From positions 11,139,945 to 11,203,944 of the forward strand of contig CM065176.1 in the NCBI GenBank assembly GCA_033026295.1: 64,000 bases of DNA, given 5' to 3'. Both the position numbers and the translations under genes were made by a program. Below are positions 36,801 through 49,543 of the stretch, piece after piece. How positions within the stretch are numbered: the stretch's first letter is position 1; every line of letters starts with the position of its first letter. Below the pieces are notes generated by a model, which worked only from the letters and a program-made list of their open reading frames with translations, searched no databases and had not been told where the DNA came from. Origin of the DNA: Channa striata. Lineage: Eukaryota > Chordata > Actinopteri > Anabantiformes > Channidae.

Positions 36801-37617
36801 CGGCGTATTCCTCAAACTGCATTCTGAAGCAATAAAAGCAAATAATTGAATAGGTTATTGGCATTTATTAAAATCAGCTTTCGACAACATGTTAAGCAAA
36901 TACTTTATATTGGACAATTGTGGGTCTTTACTTGTTTATTTCTGTGCTTGTAACGGGCCTTTGTTGGATTAAATCACTTTATCACATTTTTTATCATACT
37001 TTTACTTATGTTGTGAGGTGCACTGTGTGCTGCAGAGGGTGAAAACAAAGTGAGCAAAAGAGCCAGCGAGAGCCGTGTTGTCAGCCTGGGCGTCCTGACT
37101 CCTTAACGTCTAATTACTCACTTTGTCATCGTTTCACCCCAGAGATGGAGAAGAGCAGCAGGTAAACTGCCCCTTTCTGAGCCCACGTTCCAAGGGGAAA
37201 ACTGTTTTAGTCTTGAATGTAGAAAGTTCCCGCTGAGGTTTGATCCTTCGGGCATTGTCTGCGCTCTCTTGTCTCCTTGCAGGGAAATAAAATAGCAGAT
37301 TAGCCACACATCAGGAGCCTGGATCCTACTGGTCGCCGCTCAGAGAGTCGTGTGTGTGTGTGTAAGCAAATCCTCACGGAGAGTCTAGCCCGAAGCGGCT
37401 GAGATCAGAAAATTAAGGCAAGTCACCAGCCAGTTGGTGACATACTGTATAGAACACGCTGTCCTCATCCGAGCAGTGCGGTGATCTGTTTGCTTTTTTT
37501 TACTGAAACCAGCCAGGCAAGATGAGTCAGCACAGCAGAATGGGTTGCCTCTGTTCAAATGCTTCCACTGTTGACATTAATTTGCACCCGTACTTGTTTG
37601 TTCTGCATTCATTATGA
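33801..37617. other. Unique sequence with two candidate conserved blocks
   Basis: Blocks at about 34,430-34,740 and 36,600-36,910 are rich in TAAT, AATTA and ATGCAAA-like words and free of repeats, a texture expected of vertebrate conserved non-coding elements. A splice-acceptor-like motif is at 34,262-34,282. No ORF resembles a protein. Confidence 0.4.
34283..34306 (+). other. Acceptor followed by short open frame and stop (possible terminal exon start)
   Basis: CGATTTTCTCCCTCCCCTTATTCGCAG ends at 34,282. The bases after it read VADEEVH and then TAA at 34,304-34,306 in phase 0. That is the phase in which the donor after 15,260 leaves its frame, so the four exon-like segments could form one chain. 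No polyadenylation signal was seen close downstream. Weak evidence alone. Confidence 0.15.
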
Positions 37618-37994
37618 GAGATAAAATAACACTTTATTGATCCCTGCCGGGAAAATTCGGAGATAAAAGAAGCTGAGCAAGAATCTCAGAGTAAATATAG
37701 CGAGTGAAAAAATAAATCATATGCTGTATGTATTACACAATACTGAATACAGCAGAAAAAAAAGAATAACAAATGAATAGGAAATGTGCACATGATGTAT
37801 GTACAAGAATACTGAACAGTGGCTGTACGTGAACCCAACAAGTTCTCCAGATTGTCTCATCCACATAAGGTTGAAGGCTTCTGTTAGACAAAATGGAGGC
37901 TGCTGTTTCTTAGAATGGAGCCAAAATGGCCATAGACAGCTGTCTGGGTTTGGTTCATGCACAAAACACCAGGAAATGTCCAGGTTATACGAGA
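37618..37994 (-). mobile_element. Probable 3'-end fragment of a second LINE/SINE insertion
   Basis: GAGATAAAATAACACTTTATTGATCCCTGCCGGG is the reverse complement of a retroelement 3' end frequent in fish (CCCGGCAGGGATCAATAAAGTG then a TTATC-type tail). The remaining bases up to the neighbouring LINE are AT-rich and unrecognised. It abuts the LINE tail at 37,995, so either two insertions are nested or one element has a duplicated tail. Confidence 0.45.
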
Positions 37995-39232
37995 CAGAGG
38001 TAAGATAAAATAAGATAAACCTTTATTCATCACACAGTTGCAGTGGCATAGAATGTGCATTGTACGGCAAAAAGAATATCAAATACAATACATACAATCT
38101 AAAATGAAAAAATAAAAAATATGTAGCAGATATGTAGCAGTCATGCGAGCAATTGCACCCTGGGTCATGTATATTGCACAGTTTTAAAAACAGTTTTACA
38201 GTGACTAATAGTGACTAATAGTGAAAGTGGTTCACTGGGAGCAGCTCTGAGAGTAAAGGGAGCTGCTTCGATGTCGCTCCTTCAGACATTCAGGATGTAA
38301 CACTGTCTGTCACTGAAGGAGCTGCTCAGAGATGACACTGCGTCGCACAGAAGTGGGAGTCGTTCTCCAGCACGGTCCAGGGCCCCCCACAAAACCGAGC
38401 TGGCCTTCCTGACCAGCTTGTCCAGTCTCTTCCTGTCAGCCGTCGTGATGCTGCTGCACCAGCTGACAGCTCCATAGAAGATGGCCGAGGCCACCACAGA
38501 GTCATGAAATGTCTTCACTAGTGCTCCCTGCATTCCAAAAGTCCTCAGCAGAAAGAGTCTGCTCTGTCCTTTCCTGTAGAGTTATTCAGTGTTGTGAGAC
38601 CAGTCCAGTTTATTGTTCAGGTGAACACCCAGGTATTTGTAAGAGTCCAGTCTCTCAGTGTCCATTCCCTGGATGTTCATCAGTGGAAGAGTGGAGTGTG
38701 GGCGCCTATGGAAGTCCTCCACCAGCTCTTTGGTTTTCCCCGCTTTGATCTAGAGATCTGGAGACAATGGCAGAGTCGCCAGAGAACTTCTGCAGGTGAC
38801 AGGATGCTGAGCTGAACATGAAGTCTGTGCTTTAAACAGTGACAGCAACAAAGCCAGGACCATTCTGTAGTGGGTTGGAGAGGTCGTCCAGTATCCAGGT
38901 GGGGAGATGTTGGTCCACCCCCATGTGTACCAACTTATCCCTGAGGAATGCAGGTTGGATGGTGTTAAAAGCACCAGACAAGTCAAAACCCATGACTCTC
39001 ACAGTGCTCCCTGCCGTATCCAGGTGATGACAGCATCTTCCACTCCGATGCCTGGCTGGTAGGCAAACTGGAGTGGGTCCATTAACTCCCTCACCAGAGG
39101 ACGGAGAAAGGTGAACACCAGCTTCTCCCTTGTCTTCATCAGATGTGAGGTCAGCGCCACTGGTCTGTAGTCACTGAAGTCATTTGGGTGATACGTCTTC
39201 GATGCCGGCACCAAGCAGGACGGTTATAGTTA
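37995..39232 (-). mobile_element. Decayed, 5'-truncated non-LTR retrotransposon (jockey/L2-type LINE)
   Basis: Read from the right on the minus strand, pieces of one reverse transcriptase appear in order across frames. They are LVPASKTYHPNDFSDYRPVA and LQFAYQPGIGVEDAV (39,025-39,230); motif A, FDLSGAFNTIQP (about 38,953-38,990); and LQKFSGDSAIVS (38,761-38,796), where the usual FSDD/FADD catalytic box has become FSGD. Then come YKYLGVHLNNKLDWS (about 38,600-38,645) and the C-terminal SVVASAIFYGAVSW...ADRKRLDKLVRKASSVL (38,330-38,510). Frameshifts and stops separate them, and the block with the APQG motif between motif A and the FSGD box is missing. A 3' untranslated part follows, ending in AATAAAGG and TTATCTTATTTTATCTTAC, the short-repeat tail of such LINEs. 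The element cannot encode a working enzyme. The exact clade (L2, Rex1 or relative) is not decided. Confidence 0.92.
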
Positions 39233-42204
39233 GACACTGAAAGATGTTAGGATTAGGAAAAAAAATCACAATCCGCATTAAAAATCAGTGCTGATTGATG
39301 CTAAGAATGCAGAAAGAGTTGTCCCATGTCTCCAGTCCCATGTTTTACCTGCTGCTCACTACTGCCACTAGATGTTGCTAAGTGGTAAGACGTTTTTTTT
39401 ACGAGTAGTAATTTCACAGAAGGACAGTCTTGGTGGACCAGTTATTTTGGCTGTTGAATCTGCTTGGAGCTGTGATTTAAACTGTAAAATCTGACTGCGA
39501 CTGGAACATGAACCTTCACATGGGTGGAGCACTCAGGGTGTCGTACAGGAGGTGGGAGGTGTTGTTTGCTCCATCCAGCAGTTTGGCGTTTCCTCTAATT
39601 AGTCCAGAGAGTTCCCAGGACAAGGCTGGTTCTCCTCCCAATGTAAGTTTGTCCAAGTCTCTCCCTGTCTACTGGTGAAATGCAAGTGACTCGTGAGAAA
39701 ACTACACTGAAGATGGCAGATGTCACCAGTCACCTCATTAAATCGTGTTATTAAATGGTTTGAGGATGGTCTGCACTCATTCCTCTGGTTAAGCTGTGTA
39801 ATTTCTTGGTAAAGGTGGTATTATCAATACAGAAAAGTTTTGTTGTCCTCCATGTGACTGGTCACAAGTTCATCTGGAAACAGTGGGTGAAGTGGGGTGA
39901 AGAGCTATTTGCATTATATAATTAGCATATAACGAGGCAGACTTTTTATTGTGTCTGCTGTTGTGTTTAACCTACTGAGTGAATGTTGGCAGGTCAGCGG
40001 CACAAGATGCACAGTTAAAATCCTCCGAGATGAAGAGCCAGCGGGTGCCACGTTTGCAGCCTGTCCAAGGCAGCGTGGCTGAATGCACACACATGCCCCC
40101 TCGGCAAACAAACACAGCCAACATGGAGCTGCTGCAACAGGCTGCGATGGAAGGGAAGAAGGGAAAATTCCAAACCTGTGCTGCCTTAAAAATGGGTTAT
40201 GGCCAAAAAAACCAACAAAATATTTTCTACTGGTATTTTCGCGAGTTCGATATGAACCGAGCTGAGACTGATACACACCGTCCAACAGTAAGATAAGCTT
40301 TCGCTTTCACGTTTTATGGCTCACAAAATGATTATCAGCCATATAAACTGAAGCCTTACCACCTTAAATAGTCCTAAAGCTCACTTTCGCAGACAACCAA
40401 AGGGATACCTGAAAGGAAAATGACAAAGGGAAATCCATAAGTCAAACTGAAAGTGAAAGGAGACAGCACGGAGGGGAAGAGCAGAGACATAAAAGCATTT
40501 TTCACAACCGGCTGCTCGGGTACAGTATAACACACAATGTGTGGAAGTGTACTTGGCGACCCGTGTCCCCCACCTTTCAAATCCCATCTCCCTCAATGAA
40601 ATCAGGTGTCAAAGTTTGCAGAGGATGTAGTGAAAACAAGCCAAACTCGATCACCACGGGAACTGTCACAGCTGTTCAGAGGGCCAATAAAATTACCTAA
40701 TAAAGAAGAAATGGCCCGGCGCTGCCTTGGTGGACGGCAAGGCAGAAAAACTTTACAGTGGCATCTGGGCTTGGGGCTCAAAACAAGTTAAGTCGCTCAA
40801 CATTTTACACTACAGCGGAAAATGTGTGCGGTGGGTGTCAAACAAAGTGAGAGGCCGCACAGAAGTTACAGTGTATGATCCAAATTGATTAAAACAGTGA
40901 AGCCTTTAAAAGATTCACATCAAACAATTCAAAAAACAATGAGGCAGTGAATTACTACAGTCAGACAAATGCACATTCAGTGATTCTTTTAAAGAATTAA
41001 ATTATATTATATAATGACGATCATGATGATAGAAATCTTTATTTTTTTATCCATCTTTTCTTTATTTGCTGAAGAAACCAGGGTAGTAGCTTCTAGAACT
41101 TGTCAGTTGATTTGGCAAATAAGCAAAAGATCTTCCCTGGAATGGGTGACCATCCAGAGAAAATGTGTTTTTCTGCAATTTCACATGCCTTTCACGTCTT
41201 TTCCAGCTGATTTCCTTCTTCTTTGCTGTATGACACAAGGTATAAATCACAGGCTGTAATCTGAAGTGTGTCTGTATTTGTGGCGGAGTTCTTTCATCTG
41301 TAAAGTACTCTGAAGCCATTACTTCAAAAATCTAGAATGAGCAATTTTCCTAATTATAGTAATAAGACTAAAATCATGTTAGTGTGTGAGTACTGTGTGA
41401 TATGTAGTTAAAATCAATCCCGGCTTCCATGAAAAAGAGAAGAAACAGGAAAGAAACAAGAAACACAATATCAGTGCTCATGGCGACATATATTTCACAT
41501 TTCGAGTTTGAATCTAGATCTATATCCACAGGCCCCCCTCACTGATTTACCCCCCGATTTCGAAACGTGCACCTTTTCTTCTCCTATTGTCTCAGGAAAA
41601 ATGAAACCTCGTGAGGACCAGCCTCTCGTGGATTCATGAAAGATGATGGATGGCACTGCAATCTGTCATCCACTGTCATTTACCTTTTTCAAGACGTCCT
41701 CCTCTGTCCCTCGATCATGACACAGTAGGCTAGTCACAGATGGCACAGCTAATATCATGTGTCACCTGTCACCTCGATGTGTGAAAGGCAAAGGACAGGG
41801 ATTGATATTTAGCTAATAATTATTTCCTCCACCATCACAAGTTGTTGATGCAATCCAATATGGACCAGCTATTTGCCAGGGACTTTTATCAGTGTGACAT
41901 TATTACTTTTGAAAACCAGATCACAGCATATTTTTAGTATATGTGGTGATTTTTTTTTATTTATTTTTAATACCAGCACTATTAGTAGCAGTAAAATAAA
42001 GAAATGTGTTAAGTTCAGTTAACTTTTGGATTGTATTCCATGTATTTCAATATACTCTACAGTAGATGTGAACAAATTATGTAATGGATGTAATATTATT
42101 AATAATGTGAAGCATTTTGCAGTGAGAGAGTATGATTTTGATCCTGTTTTCTGATCTGCAGGTCTACATCCAGAATGAGTTTATTAGATTTAAGGCAACT
42201 CTTG
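39233..42204. other. Unique sequence, no gene seen
   Basis: Several overlapping ORFs around 39,914-40,596 lie on both strands and resemble nothing. CTACTGCCACTAGATGTTGC near 39,359-39,378 resembles a word found in fish repeats but is too short to call. Confidence 0.45.
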
Positions 42205-42340
42205 TTGGCCACTTTAGTTCAGTTGGTAAAGCAGAAGTTGAAATGAAACACGAGGTCAGTGGTTTGATTCCCGCTTCCTCCTGGCCATATGTGTCATTGG
42301 ATAAGAATGCTCAATGTAAATATAAGTGAGTAACAGTCGA
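42205..42340 (+). mobile_element. Old tRNA-derived SINE fragment
   Basis: A pol III A box (TAGTTCAGTTGG, 42,215-42,226) and a B box (GGTTTGATTCC, 42,261-42,271; consensus GGTTCGANTCC) lie at tRNA-like spacing. They are followed by CGCTTCCTCCTGGCCATATG, the tRNA-unrelated start of a common fish SINE. The copy lacks its remainder and is mutated. It is not a tRNA gene, because the acceptor stem does not pair and the 5' end is missing. Confidence 0.7.
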
Positions 42341-45300
42341 CATGATATATGAAGAAGATACGGACAGTGTTCTTGGCCCGCTTACTGCCATCCTTCTCCA
42401 GCTTTACAGTTTAAAGCTAATACTTCACATTCACAAAATTAGAGCCGAGCGATGCCATTAATTATGGGCTAAGATCAATTGCTGAACTGTTATTTTAGCA
42501 ACAAGGCTACATTTAGCACTGAGAGAGGTTTGAAAGAGTAAAGAGGAGGCTGAGGATGACACCAGCAGGCCATAACGAGTTGTGTCTTCCCCATTAATCA
42601 ATGCCTTCCACACAATTTGCTGTCTGTGAATTGGGACTGACCTGTCTCGAGGGTCACTTGCCAATTTTCGGCTGCAGTCAGCCTGCATCGCGCCGACTTC
42701 TGTGCTTGCGGCCGGTGTTCCTTTTGAGTGATTCCATCTTTAAGATCGTGGCTGCCGCATTTCTCTCTCTGCGACGCCGATATTATTCTGACTAAAGCCT
42801 GTTCGACACTGGCACTGGGGATTTAAAGAGGGTATTTACGACTGCTAATGGTGATTGGATAGTGGGATTGTGTGTGCTTCTTATGGTTTTGTTCATTCAT
42901 GTGTGGCAACTTTTCCTATGCAAAAAGATTAAGAAAATTGCTTGTACTGTTCAAAACTTGCAACAAGTCAACAGAACAAACTGTTAATAACCGTATTATC
43001 TCAGAGCATATGAACACAACTGTTTGTATCCACCTGTAAAATACAAGTCAATACTTAATTTGTCCCAACAGGATAGAAATTATGACGGGGAGTGTTTTAT
43101 TAACAGGCGTTTTAGAGCATTAACTTCATTTTGGAACAAGCCAAATATTTTTCAATGTTTTTGCTAAACCTGTAAGGTTAAAGTTAGGCTGTTCATGAGC
43201 TTAAAAACCAACCTAACCCTAACCAAGGGATGATCTTTTCATAATTCATAAAGTGCTGGTTAGGACAACGAAGCTGGAACGGTCCTACTTCTGGAGACGC
43301 CTGCTGGCAAAGAGGTACCATTGCATTGCAATTCAACAAAAGCCAATGGGTCATGAGAAAGAATTAAAATAAACAAAAGTTTCAAATTTCAGTTTTCATT
43401 TGATGTTATGCAAAATTTGAATTCATGATCAACACTAGAGATTGGGCCTTTTGTGCCGCCATCCAATTTTCTTTATCTTCCAAATCTATTCAAACAAATT
43501 CTTCTTTTGATATGCAATGCAGACATTGTGAGTCCTCCCTTTAATCTTCTTTTAATTAGGTGAAATGCAAGTTGAAATGGGTTAATGACCAGGGCCAGGA
43601 CCAGTCTAAACCCTTCCCTGCCTTCCCCCTTTTTTCCCCTCTGATGAAGTTTGCAGGTAGTTTTGATTCGTTTTCGTGCATGATCAAGCTTCTCCAAATT
43701 AGTTTTAACGCATTTCTCTGTGACTTGGCAAACCCAGTGTTTCCGTTCAGTTTTTATGGCCATGCTTAGGGCGAAGCAATAGAAACTGTGAGCTTCCCCA
43801 CAACTCAGGTAATGGCAAATGCAGTAGCAGCAGCACGTACTGTAATTTGTCTCCCCAGTATACAATATACAGTAGTTACAGTGTATGCTGCTTGAGGATA
43901 GCAAATATGAAAGATGGTGCAGTTTTGGCACTGACAATCTGCTACACAGTGTATAAGCTGATGCAGTAAAAACAAAAAGGGTTTTTTGATATCGGTACTA
44001 CAAGGCCAACTAAATCACCTCTACTGCAAAAGCAGAGCGAGGCGCAGGTCCGCTCAGCCTACGTCCCCGGTGGTCAGGTAACCTGCCAGTTTTCTGCCTC
44101 CCCCCTTTTCTTCCAGCTTCCCTCTAAATTAAAAGGTACACGAGTTGAAATATGATGATTGCGATTGGTCTGAATGAGGATGTGCACATTAATGATCATT
44201 TTATTTTATGATATTTTAATTTCATGTGATGTGTAATTGAAACAAGGTGCTCCACTGCTTGAGGGCTATATAATTAAGTGTTTCCCAAAACAGTCTGAAA
44301 ACACTGATGAGGGAATTAAAGAACTAATTATACACACAAGTGCAAACACTAAGCTGGCATAACAGAGGGTCGTTATTATCGTTTTGCACTCAATTTGATT
44401 AAATTGTATACTTGCTGAAAATACACTTGCTACTGTAAACATATCCTTCTCATTGAATTAATACAGTTCTAGTTAAAACAATACGCCTTTGGTCTAATCA
44501 CTGCACTGCATCCAGGAGAAGCGACACTCTGCAGGACTGACAGCTCACGTGTTCAAATGCTGCCAGACGAGCTGCCAACCTGCACCAACTATCCTAACAG
44601 CAGCAGTCAGATATAAAATGATGCCCATAAACATAAACATAAGTTTAACCTTAAGGCTACAGTTACTTTTTACTTTTTTCCCCTTTACTTTTATCTTAAT
44701 GGGGAGAGAGGCAATTAACTCTTCATTTGAAGAGCAATGCAGAGATATTCACTCAAAATACAACAACAAAAAACTGCTTTTAAAAATAAGTTTCCCAACA
44801 AAATATAATATTTTTTAGGTTATAGCTTTTGGTTCACTAAAAATCTAAAAATGTATTATTACATTCACTACATATATTACATTATTAACTAATATGTTCA
44901 CAACTTATATTATAAGTCATGTGCCAGACTTTAAACTGCTGCACTTGGATTAAAAACAACATATAAATCAATGGAAGATCATTGATTTGTGTCTGTCAGC
45001 GTCATTGTCTTCTGAGATGCAGCAAGATCCATTAGTGAAAACCTCGACTTTCTTCCCCCCCCGTCCAGTAACAGTCATAGAGTAGTTTTAGTCTGTATTT
45101 TTGTTTTCTTGGTGACCAAGCAACTGCATTAATCCTGTGGGATTTCAACTTAATGAACCTCATTGATTTGCTTATTGATTTGTGTTGAGGGTTAGCAACA
45201 AGATTGAATGAGGTGTTTTGACACTGGGGAAATGTGTATTATAGCAGAAGAGCGGCCTGCTGGCTGCAAAAGCCGCCTCTATGAGTAGTGTTGCATCAAC

Positions 45301-46349
45301 GTCGTGCTTGATTCTTCGGGGGGCACTGTGTTCGGCAAAAAGACGATTTGTACCCTCCTGTGAAGCAGCCCGGTACGTGACGCACTCCTTAGGTCTGCAG
45401 TAGTGGTAATGGTGAGGTAGGACCTACAACACTGAAACCAGCCAGGGTGAATTCCCAGATCGCGGGTTTCTTCACATGTTCACAGTCATAACTCAGTCAG
45501 CACACTAAGGTTTAATGTTGGGAGAATACAACAGGCAGAGGCGGCTGCTCACGCCATCGAGGCTTTGAGGCACCGGCAGCAACGATAGTCGAGACAATAA
45601 ACTGAGCTGTGCTGCTGAGCCGGTGAGCTATAGAGCAAGGTTCACTTTACTGTTCTTTTTCGAATCTGTTGCTCACACTAGTGCAATGTGTGTGTGTGTG
45701 TGTGTGTGTGTGTGGCAAAGGTAGGCTTGAAACTGAAAAAAAAAATGCTTAAAGTGTAAACATGCATGACCATATGTCACCGGCTGCTAAAGTAAAGAGA
45801 GCTAATATGTTCAGTGTGTGTCCTACTTTTCCCAAACAGCAAAGAATGTGGTTAAGTCAAAAAATTTTATTCATATTACCCAATATTATAGTGTCTCATT
45901 GGGACTGCAGGTGTACTTGAGCAATAACTGCTGAGTCAGCTCAAACGCTTAAAGAAGACAAGGGAGAAACATACAGCACGTCCTGGGTGTGGAGGTGGAA
46001 AAGTACAGAATTCATATTCCTTCAGGACTGTCCTGGTGAGAACTTTGAAATAAAGGGAAGAAGTGGAGGACTTATTTTGTATGTACAAACACAAAGGATA
46101 AAATGTAGGTTGATAAAGTTTTGTTGCTGAATTATTGAATAAGCATGGCTTTTAATGAACTAATTTCCATTCTGCAGCTATGCTGTTCACTGGAGCCCAG
46201 GGGTGGTCATAGAGGGAAATTTACTAAATTGCATATATGCATATGCTCAAGATACTATTTCTTCCCACTGTTTTTGCCAATTTGTGCCCACAAGATACAC
46301 AAGTTCCCAAATATTGGTAACTTATTTTTGCATGCATTATTTATACAGC
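42341..46349. other. Unique sequence with one TG microsatellite, no gene seen
   Basis: The 154-codon minus-strand ORF at 43,473-43,937 has no recognisable domain. Nothing else is supported apart from the TG array at 45,687. Confidence 0.5.
45687..45714. repeat. (TG)14 microsatellite
   Basis: Uninterrupted 28-nt TG run. Confidence 0.95.
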
Positions 46350-46460
46350 TGTCACTCATATCTGATTTGATTAATATCGGAATATAGAGGATCTCTATTA
46401 CAATGTCAAAAATACTGATCCTCTATATTCCGATATTAATCAAATCAGATATGAGTGACA
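46350..46460. repeat. Perfect 44-bp fold-back (inverted repeat with 23-nt loop)
   Basis: Bases 46,350-46,393 are the exact reverse complement of 46,417-46,460. Pairing stops immediately outside both arms and at the loop. Key words are GTCACTCATATCTGATTTG in the left arm and CAAATCAGATATGAGTGAC in the right arm. The arms are AT-rich and unrelated to a transposon end that I know. A perfect stem of this length is longer and cleaner than an ancient microRNA precursor, which would carry bulges. A recent templated inverted duplication, a small fold-back mobile element or an assembly artefact are the main options. Confidence 0.95.
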
Positions 46461-48959
46461 TTAATAAGGTGGTCAGCTGTGAGGGGCTTGAACACCATAA
46501 TACTTTGCAGCAAAACTAAAATGTAAAACGTAATTTAACATTCTATTTTAACACTGGGGCAAATTAACCACGACTGTTTTAAATTAGCAGCAAGTTTCTG
46601 GGTGCAGCGTTAAATACAAAAACACAATGTGTCTGCAATGTGTGAAACATTTAGACATTAGACTTAACTTATTTATATAGTAAAGTGCAGATGAAAACGG
46701 AGGTGTTGTCCTGCTGCATGATTCCCATAAGCAAAGACGATATCTACGGGTGTCTAACGTTGTCGTCCCACGACAATAACAACAAGTGCAATATTTTACC
46801 TACTTTTGTCTACTTTTTTTGCTTTTGGTTCCATTATTCTGACCTAAACATTAGGCCACCATTTACTGCCTCGGTCGTCCAACCACGCCAGTCAGCTGGC
46901 ACTGATGTTCAAACATTCTATCAGTCAGGTTGAAGAGAAAATACCACGGGGATGTTACAAGTAGGTGCCAGACCCACAAAGACACAAACAAAATAGGCCT
47001 CAGTAGAATGTTTCAAGGAAAGACTTCATGCAGACTGTTGACAATGAAGGTTACACAAACACAGATGGACACACACAAAGTCAAAGGAGGACGTCCTGTC
47101 CTCTCTTACGTGTTACTCTGACTGTATCATCGATAAGAAGATGGCAATGGTGTGAAAATAAAGGCTTACACCGAAATCTGACACAAAATAACAGCAAACT
47201 AATTATAGTTTGAATCTGTTTTATGGACGATTTTGGACGAGACACTCACTCTCCTCTGATTTGCTCACATTGAGATTCATGCCGGTTTCTGCTTGCCGCC
47301 CTGATTCTATCAGAACTCGGTGTTAGGGTCCTGATCGTTGCATGATAACACCCTGACACACTGGCTACACACATCAGTGCACATCTACAGGAACGTATTG
47401 ATCTAACGATGCAAATGTTCGTTTTTTTTTCTAGGAGCAGGTCGCCGTCGTGTCACGGTGTCAGTCGGAATGATGATGTGAACGCGTGGCTCAGTTTGCT
47501 GTCATAAAGCAGAAAAAAGGCTACTTACAGCTATCGATCTCCTGTCCCTCCAGCTCCGGCTTATTGCAAAGAGACGGCTCTGCATTTCATTTTGCTTCTC
47601 ATTTTTGAGAAGCAAATCCAAACAGCTGCTAATCTGTGCTTTGAAATGTGCTGTTACATGTCTGTCTTCTTTAATACTTGTTCGTGTATCTTATTTTCTC
47701 TCTGAGGCTGCAGCTGTAGTTGATTGTGCCCATCACTGTGCTCGAGCTTTATTAGACATTGTGAGTATGTGCGCACATGCACGAACGATGAAAGTGACAT
47801 TTATAGAGGGCGTTCTGCACTTGGGTGCTACATAAAGTATTTACATGTGTTTCTGGTTTTAATAACATCAGAATCTCCGGCCTTGGAGTGTAGCTTGGAG
47901 TCTCTGCCCTGTCTTCTGAAAAATCTATTCATGCAGAAACGTTTAAATATTTCAAGAAAAATAAACAACTTTACTTCATAAAGGTTCTGGAATAATAACA
48001 AAGGCTCAACAATTACCTTTTATGACTTTTTGTTGTTCTTCCCGTTCAGGTTTTTGCTTGCATGTTGGTGCAGATAATGACTTAGCCTTGGTGTGCAGGT
48101 AAACAACTCATTTGGATTTATTTCCCACTTTCCTCACCTCGTCTGGGATTTTAATGGACCTTCTGGCATAAGGTTTCCTCACTTTTAGCCAGGCACTAAA
48201 ATCCGGGAAAAGATGTAAACAGGCCAGTGCGTTTGTGGATGTGAGGCGCTGTGGACTTTTCACTTCACTGGTCAGTATATTCCACTGCAGTGTGCGGTCG
48301 CTGTCTAACAAATTAGAGAAACTGCAACACTGGTGTGAAAAATCACGTGCTTCTTTTCATCCTGTACGAAATCCTTTACTGTTGCTTTGTGGATCTGTAT
48401 GGGCTTCCACCTTCTGACTCAAGTCCTTCAACTTTACCAGCCAAACACATTGTTTAAACTCACGCTCTGATATGGATTAAGTTGTTGAAGTAATGCCATG
48501 ACGTACGGTGGCAGGTCTCTATTAAAACTTCACTGTTGAGAAAATAATCGAGTCAGCTTCCCGCTAGTTTTTGGATCTAAACACTGAAATATGCAGAATT
48601 TAAAATGTGCAAAACAGCAGTTTGTTGACATTCAGGCAGGTTCCATTTAGGCACTAACGTCATCTGACACATGATGATACATTAAATAAGTACATTGAGA
48701 AAGTAATAACAGCATGTGACAATTAAAACAACCAACAGTATCACAATATTCCTATTTAACTCACTTCATGCCCTTTTCTTTTAGTTGCGTTGTTTTTTTT
48801 TACTTTATCCGACATTGTGTTGCTGTAACAATTTCCCACTTTGTGATCATCTTATCTCATCTTTTATTCCCTTAATTCAGTTCTGGAGAGCGACTGTGTT
48901 GCTATGAAATTCATGTACGTATTTAAAAATATTGATAATACAGCGTTAAAAAGCGTTTT
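46461..48959. other. Unique sequence, no gene seen
   Basis: Only short chance ORFs. No transposon was recognised. Confidence 0.5.
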
Positions 48960-49543
48960 AACTACACTACTAGTCAAAGGTTTTAGAACACCTCAGTTCT
49001 GCAGAGTCATGTAGAACCCTCTGGTATGCGCCAAGTTGGTCAGGGGCTCATCCTACAGCAAGATTATGACCCGAAATCCAAGTGCCAGAAAGACCTTAGG
49101 CAAAAGTAACACGATTGTAAGTTTGAAAACCCTGAGTGACCAGCACAGTCTCTGGACTTTAACCCCGAGCTGGTTTGGACGATAAATTGGACAAAAAGTT
49201 GAAAGCAAATCAACCTACAAGTGCCACACATGTATGGGAACTTGTGCAACAGAGTCTGGAAGAACTTTCTGAGGAATATTTGATTTAAAGATATTTGTTT
49301 GTAGAAAGAAAGCCACAAGTGTGTTCAGACGGTAAATCTGCCAACGGTGGCAACTTTGACGAGTCAAAAGTTTAGAATACATTTTGGTTTATAAATTGAA
49401 TCGATCATTTTGTTTTAAAACTTCAATTGTTCGTTTGTTCTATTCTTTCTTTTCAGAATACAATGAGATAAAACTTCTTATTCTTTAATAAAAAAAGAGA
49501 AAAATACTCAAAAACATTTGAACAGTTGTGTATTCTAAAGTAA
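48960..49543 (+). mobile_element. Internally deleted Tc1-type DNA transposon
   Basis: The left end (CACTACTAGTCAAAGGTTTTAGAACACC) is close to the terminal repeat of common fish Tc1-type elements (CACTACCGGTCAAAAGTTTTAGAACAC). The right end (ACATTTGAACAGTTGTG then TATTCTAAAG) is a weak inverted counterpart. Only the C-terminal part of a transposase remains between them. LQQDYDPKSKCQKDL matches the QQDNDPKH region around the second catalytic aspartate. PAQSLDFNPELVW matches the PAQSPDLNPIEHLW region, with one codon lost before the third catalytic acid residue. Stops break the frame. The N-terminal DNA-binding half and the first catalytic aspartate are absent. Confidence 0.85.

Noticed and set aside
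42132..42200. Acceptor-like CTGATCTGCAG before an open frame (VYIQNEFIRFK)
   Set aside because: No donor follows and the frame runs straight into the SINE at 42,205.
43188..43225. AACCTAACCCTAACC telomere-like words
   Set aside because: Only two imperfect units, so not an interstitial telomeric array.
43473..43937. 154-codon minus-strand ORF
   Set aside because: No family resemblance and no supporting splice sites.
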